64,000 nt of DNA from Novosphingobium mathurense (lineage in GTDB: Bacteria > Pseudomonadota > Alphaproteobacteria > Sphingomonadales > Sphingomonadaceae). A program made the position numbers and the translations under genes. Below are positions 11,754 through 20,030 of the stretch, one piece after another. Within the stretch, counting starts at the first letter, position 1. Each line of letters begins with the position of its first letter. The stretch covers positions 1-64,000 of the forward strand of contig NZ_FVZE01000007.1 in NCBI RefSeq assembly GCF_900168325.1, read 5' to 3'. The notes under the pieces are model-generated. The model did no database searches. It was not told the DNA's origin and was given only the letters and a program-made list of their open reading frames with translations.

Positions 11754-14084
11754 TTACAGCTCCGGTCCGTCATCGTGGCTGGGGACATCGATCTCGGGCT
11801 CTCGCGTCGGTTCCTTCTCGCGTCCCGCTGCGGCTTCGCGGTCGATTGCTTCGGTAAGTTCGCGGGCGGCTTGGGTGGACCGCTGGGCAGGGACCTTCGG
11901 CCCGGCGCTGCGGGGCGTCTTGGACGCGGTTTCTGTCTCGCGGGCGCGCGTGGTTGCCGCGCTCTTCACAATCTCGGCACTGGCGATCATCGAACGTCCA
12001 AGGCTGGATTGCGGCGCTGCCGCGGCCTCGGTCTGCGTGACGGCAAAGTTCAACTCTTCCTGTCGGGGAGCGGGCTGCGGCTTTGCCGGTTCGTCGTTGA
12101 TCGCGGGTGCCGGGGCGATTTCAAGTTCGTCCTTGGTCTCGCGCCCGCCGCCTTCGGTTTCGGCGTCATCATCGGCATCGCGTGCAAACTCGATCGGCTC
12201 GACATGGGTGCGCAGGACATAGCCTTCGGCAACCTTGGGATAGTCCTTGTAGGTGAGCTTGATCCGAGCGGCATCGAAGCCTTCCGGGAACACCAGGAAG
12301 CCGCGCAGCGAGGGCAGTTTCATGATGTCATCGGGCAGCACCAGCGGCTGCACTTCGGAGCGCGGGGTGATCGTCGCCGCGTCGCGGATGTTGGAATAGC
12401 CGTAGCTGTAGGCCTCATCCATCATCCTGACTTCGCGGTGCCCGATGTAGTCCGAGCAGTGCTCGGCGGTGTCGCGGTCGGCTGCGGCGAGAACGAGCTT
12501 GGTCCGCGCGAGCGAGGCAAGGTTCTGCGCGCCTTCCTTGCCGTAGGTCTCGGCGAGCTTGGCGAAGGAATGGATGCCGAGCACGAAGGCACCGCCAAAG
12601 CCGCGCGCGGTCTGCAGCCCGTCCTCGATCGCCGGCAGGCGGTGCAGCGCGTGGACCTCGTCGAAGAAGAACCAGGTGCGAAGATCGCGGGTGCGCGGCA
12701 GACGCATCAGGGTGTGAACCGCAAGGTTCATCCAGAGCGACAGCAGCGCCCGGTTGAGCACCAGTTCGTTGTGCGAGGAAGTGATGAAGAGGATCGAGCC
12801 AGGCTTGTTCTCCGCACGAATCCAGTCGGAGATCGAGAACGCCTCCTTGCCCTCAGGCAGGAAGCGCAGGGCCTGGGCATTGGTGTTGAAGACGGCGCGG
12901 ATCGATTCCGCCATCTTCGCCGCCTCGGGCGCGGTCAACGGATCGGCAACGGTATGCTCGAGGAGTTTGTGGACCTCCTTGAGGTCGGCCATCATCAGCT
13001 TGCTGGCGAGCGCCTGGTTGGTCGCCTCGCCAAGCTTGATCAGCTTGATGCAGGTCTCGACGAACAGCGTGCGCGCAGCCAGCATCCAGAAGGGTTCTGC
13101 GCCGCCGCCATCTGCCGGAAGCAGGGCGGCGGCGATGCCGGTGAAATCGGCGTGGTTCTTCGCTTCGGCGAACACCGACCAGGACGGACAGCGCTCGTCC
13201 ATGGGGTTGAGGATGGTGTCGGTTGCGGGATTGTAGAACGCCTCGACGTAAGCGCCGGTGAGGTCGAACACGACGGCCCGGTCGCGCCGCGCGCGCATCT
13301 GCGCAATGAGCGCGCGCATCTGGGTCGTCTTCCCCGTGCCGGTCGAGCCGATCATGATCGTGTGGGCCTGTTCGGTGCGCCAGGGGAAGGGCACCCCCGC
13401 GATCGAATAGACGTGATGGATGCCCGCCTCCTTGCGCGTCGCGAGGCTCATTTTCATGACCTCGTCGAAGCTCTTGCCGGGAAGGCGCTCGGCGATCTCT
13501 GCGCCGAGCATATCGCGGTTGTGGGCATTGATGACATTGGCAAGCTCGGCAGCGTCGACCAGCATGGCGCCGCGCTGATGTCGCTCCTCGAGGATCGACT
13601 TGCCGCGCCGCTTGGAGAAGTCGACGAACCACACCGCGATCGGCACCGCGACGAACAGCGAGATGAACAGCGAGCCAAGACAAGCCCGCATCAACTTGTT
13701 CCAGGCGATGACCACATCGGGGTGCGAGGCGACCATGCCGACAGGGGCCCGGACGACTTCGCCGGAGGGAAGGGTGAGGTTGAGAATCTTGGCGTGCGAG
13801 AACTCCATGAAGGTCCATCCAGCGGCATAGATCCGCATCAGGATCATCTGGATCTCGTGCTCATGAAGCAGCAGCGCGAGGACGATCGAAAGCGCGATGC
13901 AGAAGGTGAAGAACCACACCAAGAGAGGCATCTTTGCGGAGGCGAACCACATCATGAATTCGTGGGTGATGAGCTGCGACCCCCGGGTAAAATCGCCGGC
14001 GTTGCGCGGCATGTTCCCGCGCGCGGAATGGTGCTGCAGCTTGCCCGGCCGCGCCCGGTCGGACCAGGTGTCAGGACGCGGCAC
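11754..14084 (-). CDS. traD: Type IV coupling protein TraD
   Basis: A 776-residue VirD4/TraD-type ATPase that links the relaxosome to the secretion channel. Two membrane helices (about 53-74 and 135-154) anchor it in the inner membrane. Walker A is GSTGTGKT at 246-253, and TWFFFDEVHAL is the Walker B region. The last 180 residues are acidic, Pro/Ala-rich and probably disordered, as in F-type TraD where the tail contacts the relaxosome. The start overlaps the upstream ribbon-helix-helix gene by 14 nt, and the stop is 3 nt before traI. No pilus or channel genes are in the window, so its secretion partner must lie elsewhere. Confidence 0.95.
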   Translation of the reverse strand: MPRPDTWSDRARPGKLQHHSARGNMPRNAGDFTRGSQLITHEFMMWFASAKMPLLVWFFTFCIALSIVLALLLHEHEIQMILMRIYAAGWTFMEFSHAKILNLTLPSGEVVRAPVGMVASHPDVVIAWNKLMRACLGSLFISLFVAVPIAVWFVDFSKRRGKSILEERHQRGAMLVDAAELANVINAHNRDMLGAEIAERLPGKSFDEVMKMSLATRKEAGIHHVYSIAGVPFPWRTEQAHTIMIGSTGTGKTTQMRALIAQMRARRDRAVVFDLTGAYVEAFYNPATDTILNPMDERCPSWSVFAEAKNHADFTGIAAALLPADGGGAEPFWMLAARTLFVETCIKLIKLGEATNQALASKLMMADLKEVHKLLEHTVADPLTAPEAAKMAESIRAVFNTNAQALRFLPEGKEAFSISDWIRAENKPGSILFITSSHNELVLNRALLSLWMNLAVHTLMRLPRTRDLRTWFFFDEVHALHRLPAIEDGLQTARGFGGAFVLGIHSFAKLAETYGKEGAQNLASLARTKLVLAAADRDTAEHCSDYIGHREVRMMDEAYSYGYSNIRDAATITPRSEVQPLVLPDDIMKLPSLRGFLVFPEGFDAARIKLTYKDYPKVAEGYVLRTHVEPIEFARDADDDAETEGGGRETKDELEIAPAPAINDEPAKPQPAPRQEELNFAVTQTEAAAAPQSSLGRSMIASAEIVKSAATTRARETETASKTPRSAGPKVPAQRSTQAARELTEAIDREAAAGREKEPTREPEIDVPSHDDGPEL

Positions 14085-14361
14085 AGAGCGCCTCCATCCG
14101 GCGTTCGGCTTCGGTGATCAGCGCGCTATGGGCATCGGGGTACTGGCGCTGCACGATGAGGTCGGCGACCAGGAACAGATACTCGGCCGAGAACTGCCGG
14201 CGGCGGTCCGCCTCGCTGGTGCCCGACATGACGCCCAGGAATTGCTCGAGCGCGATTCGCAGGAGGTTCGATCGTGAGATGTTTTGCGTGGTTGCGGCGG
14301 CCTGCGCCGCATCGGCCAGTGGCTGTGGAAGCCGGAGGGTAATCAGAACTGTTTCAGTCAT
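14071..14361 (-). CDS. Ribbon-helix-helix relaxosome accessory protein (candidate)
   Basis: A 96-residue protein whose first 45 residues (TVLITLRLPQPLADAAQAAA, then ISRSNLLRIALEQFL) form a typical ribbon-helix-helix DNA-binding fold: a beta strand with alternating residues, then two helices. The C-terminal half is helical (FSAEYLFLVADLIVQRQYPD) and may oligomerise. ATG 14361 has AAGGG 7 nt upstream and is preferred over the GTG pair just before it. As first gene of the traD-traI operon, next to paired inverted repeats, it is a candidate functional counterpart of TrwA/TraM/TraY: it would bind oriT, bend it and repress its own operon. Function is inferred from fold and position. Confidence 0.8.
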   Translation of the reverse strand: MTETVLITLRLPQPLADAAQAAATTQNISRSNLLRIALEQFLGVMSGTSEADRRRQFSAEYLFLVADLIVQRQYPDAHSALITEAERRMEALCAAS

Positions 14362-14399
14362 CACCACGCCCTTCGAGAGGGCCTGGTGGAGATTGCGCG

Positions 14400-14700
14400 C
14401 GACAGGTTTTAGGCCATCGGCAGGTCCTTGGCAAGAAAGCCGTTAGGGATCGAATGGCGTATTACAATGTAATACCGTGAAACTCGCGGAATTCCAAGAC
14501 TGCAACGACGGGTTTCAACGCTGTAATACGATGTATTACCAAACGCCTACTCTGTATACACACGCATTTCCGCCATTCTACCTACGGCCCTGCCGTGTAG
14601 GGTGTGCAATCCTTCCCCTTAATCCGATAGCTTGTGCCTGGTGGGCGGTTTCTGGTCTTTGATGCGCATGGATTCGAGCCTTGACCGCCTGTCCTGGAGA
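14400..14700. other. Candidate origin of transfer (oriT) and traD-traI promoter region
   Basis: This gene-free stretch upstream of the transfer operon is AT-richer than its surroundings. It holds two dyads with swapped half-sites: GTATTAC-AAT-GTAATAC at 14459-14475 and GTAATAC-GAT-GTATTAC at 14523-14539, 64 bp apart centre to centre. A perfect hairpin ACGGC-CCT-GCCGT follows at 14584-14596, and directly after it comes GTAGGGTGTGCAATCC, which resembles the region around the F-plasmid nic site (GTGGGGTGTGG). Dyads for a ribbon-helix-helix protein plus a hairpin 5' of a nic-like sequence is the layout of MobF oriT sites. The nic position is a guess. Confidence 0.5.
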
Positions 14701-14833
14701 CATTGAGCGACACTGATTACAGGACGGGCGGCCCGATTTATTTGCAGGACCGATGGCAAAAGCCTTGCCACTGCGCTCGCTGCTTGGAATCCTCAGGCCG
14801 GGAGGTTTCAGCACCAACCCACGAGGTATCATC

Positions 14834-15061
14834 ATGGCCAGGAAAGGAAGCCTTGAAGCGGAGCGACAGGCGATCGCAAGGGAGCGTCAGGCGCTGGAAG
14901 CGCGCGAGACGAAACTGCGCGAAAGCGAGCGGGCGGCGAGTGTCGAGCTGATGCACAAATCGGTTCTCGGCAAGGCGCCGTTCGAGAGGGTCGAAGCATT
15001 CTTCGCCGCTCTCGGAAAGCTCGGTCTGGACGAAGCGGAGAAGCGCCTGCGGGCAAGCTGA
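14834..15061 (+). CDS. Small coiled-coil protein next to the candidate oriT
   Basis: A 75-residue protein from ATG 14834 with GAGG 8 nt upstream; the longer in-frame ORF starting at 14753 lacks a ribosome site. The first 45 residues form a charged helix (EAERQAIARERQALEARETK), followed by a conserved-looking core LMHKSVLGKAPFERVEAFF and LGLDEAEKRL. The layout, helix then short globular tail, recalls small mobilisation accessory proteins (TraC/MobC-like) of alphaproteobacterial plasmids, but no family assignment is certain. It is divergent from the transfer operon across the candidate oriT. A strong terminator follows 20 nt after the stop. Confidence 0.7.
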   Translation: MARKGSLEAERQAIARERQALEARETKLRESERAASVELMHKSVLGKAPFERVEAFFAALGKLGLDEAEKRLRAS

Positions 15062-15081
15062 AACCGGCCTCGGCAGAGGCC

Positions 15082-15120
15082 AGCACAGCCGGGGCTCGAT
15101 GCCCCGGCTGTGCTTTATCT
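15082..15120 (+). terminator. Rho-independent terminator
   Basis: A perfect 14-bp stem (AGCACAGCCGGGGC at 15082-15095 pairing with 15101-15114, loop TCGAT) is followed by TTATCT. It ends transcription of the coiled-coil gene, whose stop is at 15059-15061. Confidence 0.85.
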
Positions 15121-15186
15121 GGACACGCAAAAAAGGGGGCCGGAGAGCCCCTCAAGAGCCCTCCGGCGCAGCGGTCGATGATCATT

Positions 15187-15498
15187 TCAGAACGGGCAGT
15201 CCGCGTCCCATTCGGGATCCATCACCACACTTATGAAGCTTGCGGCGCGGGCGATGTTCGGTTCATCAAAGTCGTCCGCCATCATGCCCGGGACGGAATG
15301 GACGATCCGGTCGATCAGGTCCTGGGGCAGGGCGTTGTAGTCGCCCTCGTCGATGGCGAGAAAGCAGCCGAACTCGTCCTCGATGACGTGCTGGTCGAAG
15401 AAGCTGTGCTGGGCCCGGATCGTCGCGGCGCGCACGGCTGCGTCGTAGCTGATGGGGTCGAAAGCCGGGATGTCGAGGGTCTTGGTAAGAGCGTTCAT
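15187..15498 (-). CDS. Conserved hypothetical protein
   Basis: A 103-residue acidic protein starting MNALTKTLDIPAFDPISYD and ending DPEWDADCPF. An AGGAGG ribosome site lies 6 nt before ATG 15498. No signal peptide, membrane helix or known motif is visible. It is the only gene under the first copy of a stem-loop leader that recurs before the DUF2493 gene, so the two may be regulated together. Function not recognised. Confidence 0.7.
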   Translation of the reverse strand: MNALTKTLDIPAFDPISYDAAVRAATIRAQHSFFDQHVIEDEFGCFLAIDEGDYNALPQDLIDRIVHSVPGMMADDFDEPNIARAASFISVVMDPEWDADCPF

Positions 15499-15864
15499 GT
15501 GAGCCTCCTGTCAAAGGAATTGAAGAGGTCACCTCCGGGATGGCCGAGCTTGGCCCGGGTCAGGAACGGGCCGCTCGCGGCCCGCCGCGCTAGCGGGGGT
15601 GGGGGAGCCGATTTTTTCGCCTTCTTCAGGCGTAAAAATTGGGGGAACCGCCCTTCTTGACGCGGGCCAATGGCGGCCATCATACTTGGAAGTCTGCGAG
15701 AATGTTAAACCCTGTTGGGCAGCTCCTCGTGTGGTCCCAGGCACGGGTCTTGCCGCCCGGCCGATGCGAAGCCTTCGCGCCCCCTACCAGCAGGCCGTCA
15801 GGCCATTGCTGGCGGGGGCAAGAAGCGAGCGAGCCGGGCCATGAACGTGTGCGTCCCGATCGAC
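15499..15864. other. Gene-free stretch with recurrent stem-loop (copy A)
   Basis: No ORF with a ribosome site is seen here. At 15592-15650 lies a stem-loop with imperfect arms (CCGATTTTTTCGCC at 15609-15622 against GGCGTAAAAATTGG, 12 of 14 paired) flanked by G runs, then TTGACG at 15658-15663. The same arrangement recurs at 17097-17185. Both copies lie directly upstream of a - strand gene (starts 15498 and 16989). The remaining bases up to the terminator at 15865 show no feature I can name. Confidence 0.45.
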
Positions 15865-15904
15865 AAAAAAGAAGGGCATCCGGCGGTGAGGCCGGACACC
15901 CTTC
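15865..15904 (-). terminator. Rho-independent terminator of the DUF2493 gene
   Basis: Read on the - strand, GAAGGGTGTCCGGC pairs with GCCGGATGCCCTTC (two mismatches) and the stem is followed by six T residues. It lies 30-70 nt after the stop of the DUF2493 gene and fits a classical intrinsic terminator. Confidence 0.85.
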
Positions 15905-15933
15905 ATGCTTGATGCAATCGGAGCAGGTCCCGG

Positions 15934-16989
15934 TCAGAACGGCGGGAGTTCATCGGCATTGACGGCGCCACATGCCGTGCGCTTCATCGCAGGCCGCTCG
16001 GCTTGCGCTGCTACTTTGGTCCGCGCCGCCGGAACCTCGTTCTGGACCGATGCGTCGCGCACGATGTGGAGGGGAATGCGGGCTTCGCGCAGACGGTCGG
16101 CAAGGTTCGCCTGGATGCCGCCGCCGCTGCACACCACCGCCTCGACCGGCTTGAAGGCGAGCATGCGGGCGTTGCGCTGATAGGGTGCCGAAGGTCCCCG
16201 CGAGGTATCGGGCTTGCACAGGATCACCGGCACATTGTGGCGCGATGCCCAGGCTGCCGCGATCACGTCCGCGCCCTTGTTCTGGGCGGTCGTTGCCAGA
16301 GCCATCGACGGGACCCGGGCATGGATCGCGTCGAGATAGTCTTCCACGAGGGCAATATCCGTGAACTGCTGTCCGCCCGAGAAGACCACGACCGGACCCG
16401 ATGGGGCGAACTGCTCGCGCCGCTGCGCCTTCTGTGCCGCAAGATAGTCGCGCGCTTCGATCATCGAGGCATTGGTCTTGGACGAGACCCGCGAGCCCCG
16501 GACCGGCGAGAACGGACGGCCGGTTTCGACGAGGTAGATCCGCGCGGCATGGTCACGCATGCACTCCATCGCATCGCGGCATTCGGCGAGGCTGCGGGCC
16601 TGCATGGTGAGGTCCTCAAGATCGGTCGCATAGACCTCGCTTGGATCGTATTCGCGCAGCTTCTCCTGGAGCCGATTCGCCATCGCGTCCTCGCGGTCAT
16701 CGAGGCGCTTGGCGACGACATGGAAGCTGTTGGCCACGCCCCATGCGACTTCGCTCGCGAAGTCCTCCATCCGGGTGTCACGGAACAGATCGAACACGGT
16801 TGCCAGCATCATCTCGATCGCTGCCTGCGCCACTTCTGGGTCGGGCATTTCGGCAGCGCTCGGCTCGTGCTCGATCGAGAGCTTCGCCAGTTCGGTCTGC
16901 TCCATGAATGCCCGGGCATAGTCGGGCGTCGCGATTTCGCGCGCATAGTGTTCGGCAAGGTCGGCGAAGTTCGAGAAACGGTCCGTCAT
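15934..16989 (-). CDS. DUF2493 (SLOG-like) domain protein
   Basis: A 351-residue protein whose C-terminal part (about residues 200-310) is a DUF2493/SLOG-type Rossmann-like domain: VVVFSGGQQFTDIALVEDYL, then TTAQNKGADVIAAAWASRHN and VPVILCKPD. Such domains are thought to bind nucleotides or nucleotide-derived ligands and are common on plasmids of this group. The first 190 residues are helical and acidic with no known domain. ATG 16989 has GGAGG 5 nt upstream. Transcription ends at a clear terminator. A stem-loop leader upstream also occurs before the gene at 15187-15498. Biological role unknown. Confidence 0.85.
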   Translation of the reverse strand: MTDRFSNFADLAEHYAREIATPDYARAFMEQTELAKLSIEHEPSAAEMPDPEVAQAAIEMMLATVFDLFRDTRMEDFASEVAWGVANSFHVVAKRLDDREDAMANRLQEKLREYDPSEVYATDLEDLTMQARSLAECRDAMECMRDHAARIYLVETGRPFSPVRGSRVSSKTNASMIEARDYLAAQKAQRREQFAPSGPVVVFSGGQQFTDIALVEDYLDAIHARVPSMALATTAQNKGADVIAAAWASRHNVPVILCKPDTSRGPSAPYQRNARMLAFKPVEAVVCSGGGIQANLADRLREARIPLHIVRDASVQNEVPAARTKVAAQAERPAMKRTACGAVNADELPPF

Positions 16990-17001
16990 GATAACCTCCA
17001 A

Positions 17002-17442
17002 ATGGAATTTTCTCTCATCACGCTGATGAAAGATGCCATCGGAAGGACGCCGGAGTCAGGCAGTCAGGGACGGCGGCGCGCACGCGCTGCCGCCGCGTTT
17101 CGCGGGCGTGGGGGGAGCCGATTTTGCTCGCAAGGCGCTAGCCGCAGCAGGCCAAAATCGGGGGGCACCCGCGATCCTTGACGGCCGCCAATCTCCCAGG
17201 CGTCATGCTTTGGCGATGCTGATTTCGCTCAGCCACCGAGATGAGAGAAAGATTACGGTTTTGCCCCCGATCCCCATTGGGGCGTTCGGGGTTAACCGCA
17301 AAACTCCACCTGATACAGTTCTGGTGGCACGCGCGGTCGACTGCGGTGAGCAGGCTCCCGGCCAATCGCTTGCCAAGCGTCGGCCAGTTGCCTAACCTGG
17401 CCTTGCGCCATTTCCACCAGGCCCTTTTCGGAGGGTTTGGCT
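17002..17442. other. Gene-free stretch with recurrent stem-loop (copy B) and xre promoter region
   Basis: No convincing ORF. At 17097-17185 lies the second copy of the stem-loop element seen at 15592-15650. Here the arms CCGATTTTG and CAAAATCGG pair perfectly, again flanked by G runs and followed by TTGACG. Upstream of it GGCGGC and GCCGCC repeats form a further GC stem near 17070-17095. The 3' part (17210-17440) is less GC-rich and should contain the promoter of the XRE gene at 17443. Confidence 0.45.
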
Positions 17443-17985
17443 ATGAAACAAGAAGTTCGGGCTCCTGCGGTTCGCAAGAACGGCAAGTCGCGACGCTCTG
17501 CGCATGGAAACGTGCCGCATTGCGAGGCACCCCCAGCGACTGATGAAAGCCCCGAGGCGGATCCCTTGGGGCCAAAGCTTCTGGCCATTCGCAAGCGACT
17601 CCGAATGAACCAGAAGCAGTTCGCCGAAGCAATTGGAACGTCTCAGTCTGCGTTGGTCACATATGAAAAGACGCAACGCGAGCCACCTGTCCGCATCCTA
17701 TGCAAGGCCGCACGTTTGGCCGATCTGAGCTTGGACGAACTGCTCCTTAGCCCGATAGATTCATGTCATTACCGTGCGCAGTCCTGGTTGCAGGGCGGAG
17801 CACTGAAGCGGCGTCTGCTGGAGTTGGCCACGATGGAGCGCGCTTCTCTCGACCTCGATGAAGATCGTTGGCTGAAAGTCATGAGGTTTTTGTTCATGAC
17901 AGGTGCCCAGGTCAGAACCAACGAGATGCCTTTCAGGATTGTCGTTGCGCTCTGCCAAACGCCGGACGATGGCACGCCAGAGTAA
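17443..17985 (+). CDS. XRE-family helix-turn-helix regulator
   Basis: A 180-residue protein with an XRE helix-turn-helix at about residues 45-100: LLAIRKRLRMNQKQFAEAIG, then SQSALVTYEKTQREPP. The first 40 residues are basic and Pro-rich; the C-terminal 80 are helical and probably dimerise. ATG 17443 has GGAGGG upstream; a second in-frame ATG two codons earlier is less well spaced. It is convergent with the AbiE-type toxin-antitoxin genes and does not look like part of that operon. Target unknown. Confidence 0.8.
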   Translation: MKQEVRAPAVRKNGKSRRSAHGNVPHCEAPPATDESPEADPLGPKLLAIRKRLRMNQKQFAEAIGTSQSALVTYEKTQREPPVRILCKAARLADLSLDELLLSPIDSCHYRAQSWLQGGALKRRLLELATMERASLDLDEDRWLKVMRFLFMTGAQVRTNEMPFRIVVALCQTPDDGTPE

Positions 17986-18020
17986 ATCAGATCCATCAGT
18001 TCACGCTGTGCCGGCCGCGC

Positions 18021-18974
18021 TCATTTGGTCTCGCATGGAAGTAGTCCGCAAAGTCGCTCGAGCGCTATTACGGCCTGCTCGAAAGCGGGAACGTCGGCCG
18101 CACCTGCAAAGGCCATGCTCTCGACGAATTGCCGGTACTCGGCGGGATAATCCGGATCGCGCTTCACGCGATCGAGCATCGCCATGAGCCGTTCTCGCGG
18201 CGGCAAGTCTTGCACCGCGCCTTGCCCGCGCGCTGTATCGGCGCGCAGCGCTTCAAGAAGCATGGCCGGAAATTCGTCGCTGGCGCCAGCGACGGCCTCG
18301 AGGGCCGCAAGATCGTGAAGGTGGCGCACGATGGTCGGATCGTCATCGGGGTGGCTGCGATCGCGCGCAATCGAGCGCCAGGCAAAGGCGCTCAGCTTGT
18401 CTGCTGCGGTCTCGACCGGATCGATACAAAGGATGGCAGGCACCTCGGGCTCGGCCGTGCGGAACTGTGCGACAAACGAGGCAATCGAACGTGAGACCGG
18501 CTGCAGGGAAGGCGGCCTTGCAGACAGTTCGGCAAGGATGTGCGGGCGCAGCGCCGCATGTCCGCCGAGCTTGGTCGGGTAATTCATTTCGAATTGCAGG
18601 AAGGAATTGCCGCTGCGGGCTTCGACTTCCAGACCGGTGAAGCCGAGGTCGGACCACAGCGCCGTCAGCCGGTCGCGATAGTCGCCGAGCCGGCGGCGCT
18701 GCTGATGGTTCGACAAGTCGGCGAATTCTGCCGACAGGCTCAGCTTGAAGTCGATGTCTTCGGAAAAGCGCTTGATCAGGCCGTGGCCCTTGAGCAGCGA
18801 GGTTCCTCCGGAAAACACAGGCGTGAGGTCAGCGTCGTCGAGCGCCAGCAGGGCTCGGATCGCCTGGACGACATACCAGTCCTTTTCGACGAAGGCTTCG
18901 TCGACGGCGAGGGCGCCCGCTACCCGTCCCAGCGTCCTGCGGTCAGGCGGGTTGGAGAACGACATAGTTGCCAT
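18021..18974 (-). CDS. abiEii: AbiEii-family nucleotidyltransferase toxin
   Basis: A 317-residue protein of the AbiEii/AbiGii toxin family. The nucleotidyltransferase signature is visible as PVFSGGTSLLKGHGLIKRFS then EDIDFKL, which provides the GS loop and the two metal-binding acids. Family members pyrophosphorylate or nucleotidylate cell components (for example tRNA) and act in abortive infection. The gene overlaps the 3' end of the antitoxin gene by about 30 nt in the same direction, the usual AbiEi-AbiEii order. ATG 18974 is used; ATG 18965 is also possible. Confidence 0.88.
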   Translation of the reverse strand: MATMSFSNPPDRRTLGRVAGALAVDEAFVEKDWYVVQAIRALLALDDADLTPVFSGGTSLLKGHGLIKRFSEDIDFKLSLSAEFADLSNHQQRRRLGDYRDRLTALWSDLGFTGLEVEARSGNSFLQFEMNYPTKLGGHAALRPHILAELSARPPSLQPVSRSIASFVAQFRTAEPEVPAILCIDPVETAADKLSAFAWRSIARDRSHPDDDPTIVRHLHDLAALEAVAGASDEFPAMLLEALRADTARGQGAVQDLPPRERLMAMLDRVKRDPDYPAEYRQFVESMAFAGAADVPAFEQAVIALERLCGLLPCETK

Positions 18975-19533
18975 CGTAGCCGATCCGGCGACGGATCCGG
19001 GCATTGACCGTCAAGGTGCGCCCCGTAGGGACCTGGGTCGAGAGTCCGCTGTTATAGGCCTTGTCGAAGCGCGAGGGCTCGACCGATTTGCCGAGCCTGG
19101 CAATCGCTTCGCTCGCCAGTGTGCGAATGCCGACAATGGGCGCGGGCTTGCCGGTCAGCGGCGACAGCTCGGCCTTGGCGTAAAGACCATAGCCGATCTG
19201 GACCAGGCGGCCTGACTGCACCTGTTGGCGCAGCGCGCGCCCGACGGCATCATAGCTTCCGAATTCATCGAAATCGGCACGCAAGAAGACGTTGCGCCGC
19301 GACCGCCGGACCCGCTGCCCGATGAGATCAGCAATCGACGATGCCGAACAGGTCGCCTGACCGCCAAACTTGCGGTAACGGCCGCGGCCGACGCGGACGA
19401 GCTTGCCGTTCGCAACGAGCTGCTTGAGCGCGCGTCCGATCGAATCGTAGTCAGCCGACAGCACGAGTGCGCCGCGATCGACGGTCACATTCTCCGGGAT
19501 GGAGGCCAGAATCTGGTTCGCAAGGCTCGGCAT
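18943..19533 (-). CDS. abiEi: AbiEi-like antitoxin (DUF6088-type, two winged helices)
   Basis: A 196-residue DNA-binding protein with two similar winged-helix repeats: residues about 23-55 (VLSADYDSIGRALKQLVANG, then KLVRVGRGRYRK) and about 80-118 (FLRADFDEFGSYDAVGRALR, then GRLVQIGYGLYAK). The rest resembles the C-terminal region of AbiEi-type antitoxins and may counter the toxin without stable binding (type IV system). It should repress its own operon; no clear operator was picked out in the 19534-19760 intergenic stretch. First gene of the two-gene unit. Confidence 0.82.
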   Translation of the reverse strand: MPSLANQILASIPENVTVDRGALVLSADYDSIGRALKQLVANGKLVRVGRGRYRKFGGQATCSASSIADLIGQRVRRSRRNVFLRADFDEFGSYDAVGRALRQQVQSGRLVQIGYGLYAKAELSPLTGKPAPIVGIRTLASEAIARLGKSVEPSRFDKAYNSGLSTQVPTGRTLTVNARIRRRIGYDGNYVVLQPA

Positions 19534-19760
19534 CGTTCAACCAACATACGACGTTTACGGCATCCAGATAGACCCAAGTCGTAAAGATTTCAAGCAATGC
19601 CTACGGGGCGCCTCCGGTGGGTCGCGCCAGCGGCGCCCGCGACCAGCGTTACCCTGCAAGAAAGCCACTTTAGCAAAATGCGGGGTAAATCTTGCCTCTT
19701 GGTGGGGCGGTACGCATGGTCGCGTCTGAAAGGCTCGAAGCTGCGCTGAGGGATTTGACA

Positions 19761-19937
19761 ATGCGACAAGACAAGATCGTCCCGATTGACGCCAACGGTG
19801 AGTTCCAGCTTCCTGATGACGTCATGGCCCGGCAGGGTTGGCGACCTGGATCGCGCCTCGTCGCCGAACTGGTTCCGGGCGGCTTGCTGCTGAAGGATGC
19901 GCCGCCCGAAGATGGTCCAGACGGCGGCCGAAGCTGA
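19761..19937 (+). CDS. AbrB/SpoVT-like DNA-binding protein
   Basis: A 58-residue ORF starting MRQDKIVPIDANGEFQLPDD with RQGWRPGSRLVAELVPGGLL, the swapped-hairpin AbrB/MazE-type fold. ATG 19761 has GAGGGA 7 nt upstream; longer in-frame starts at 19716 and 19692 exist. Such proteins usually act as antitoxins or dimeric repressors, but no toxin gene follows: the next gene is on the other strand. It may be a solitary regulator or the remnant of a pair. Confidence 0.65.
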   Translation: MRQDKIVPIDANGEFQLPDDVMARQGWRPGSRLVAELVPGGLLLKDAPPEDGPDGGRS

Positions 19938-20030
19938 GCCGGACAGGCCGATAGGCCGCAGGGTGACATCTCCATTTTGGAGAGATCGTTCAGATTGATA
20001 ATATAGCTTATGTTAAATGTTATCAATGGC

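Noticed and set aside
10329..14117. A 1262-codon open frame on the + strand opposite traI and traD
   Set aside because: It is antisense to two clear transfer genes, has shadow-like composition (Arg, Gly, His-rich) and no domain; high GC content keeps the frame open.
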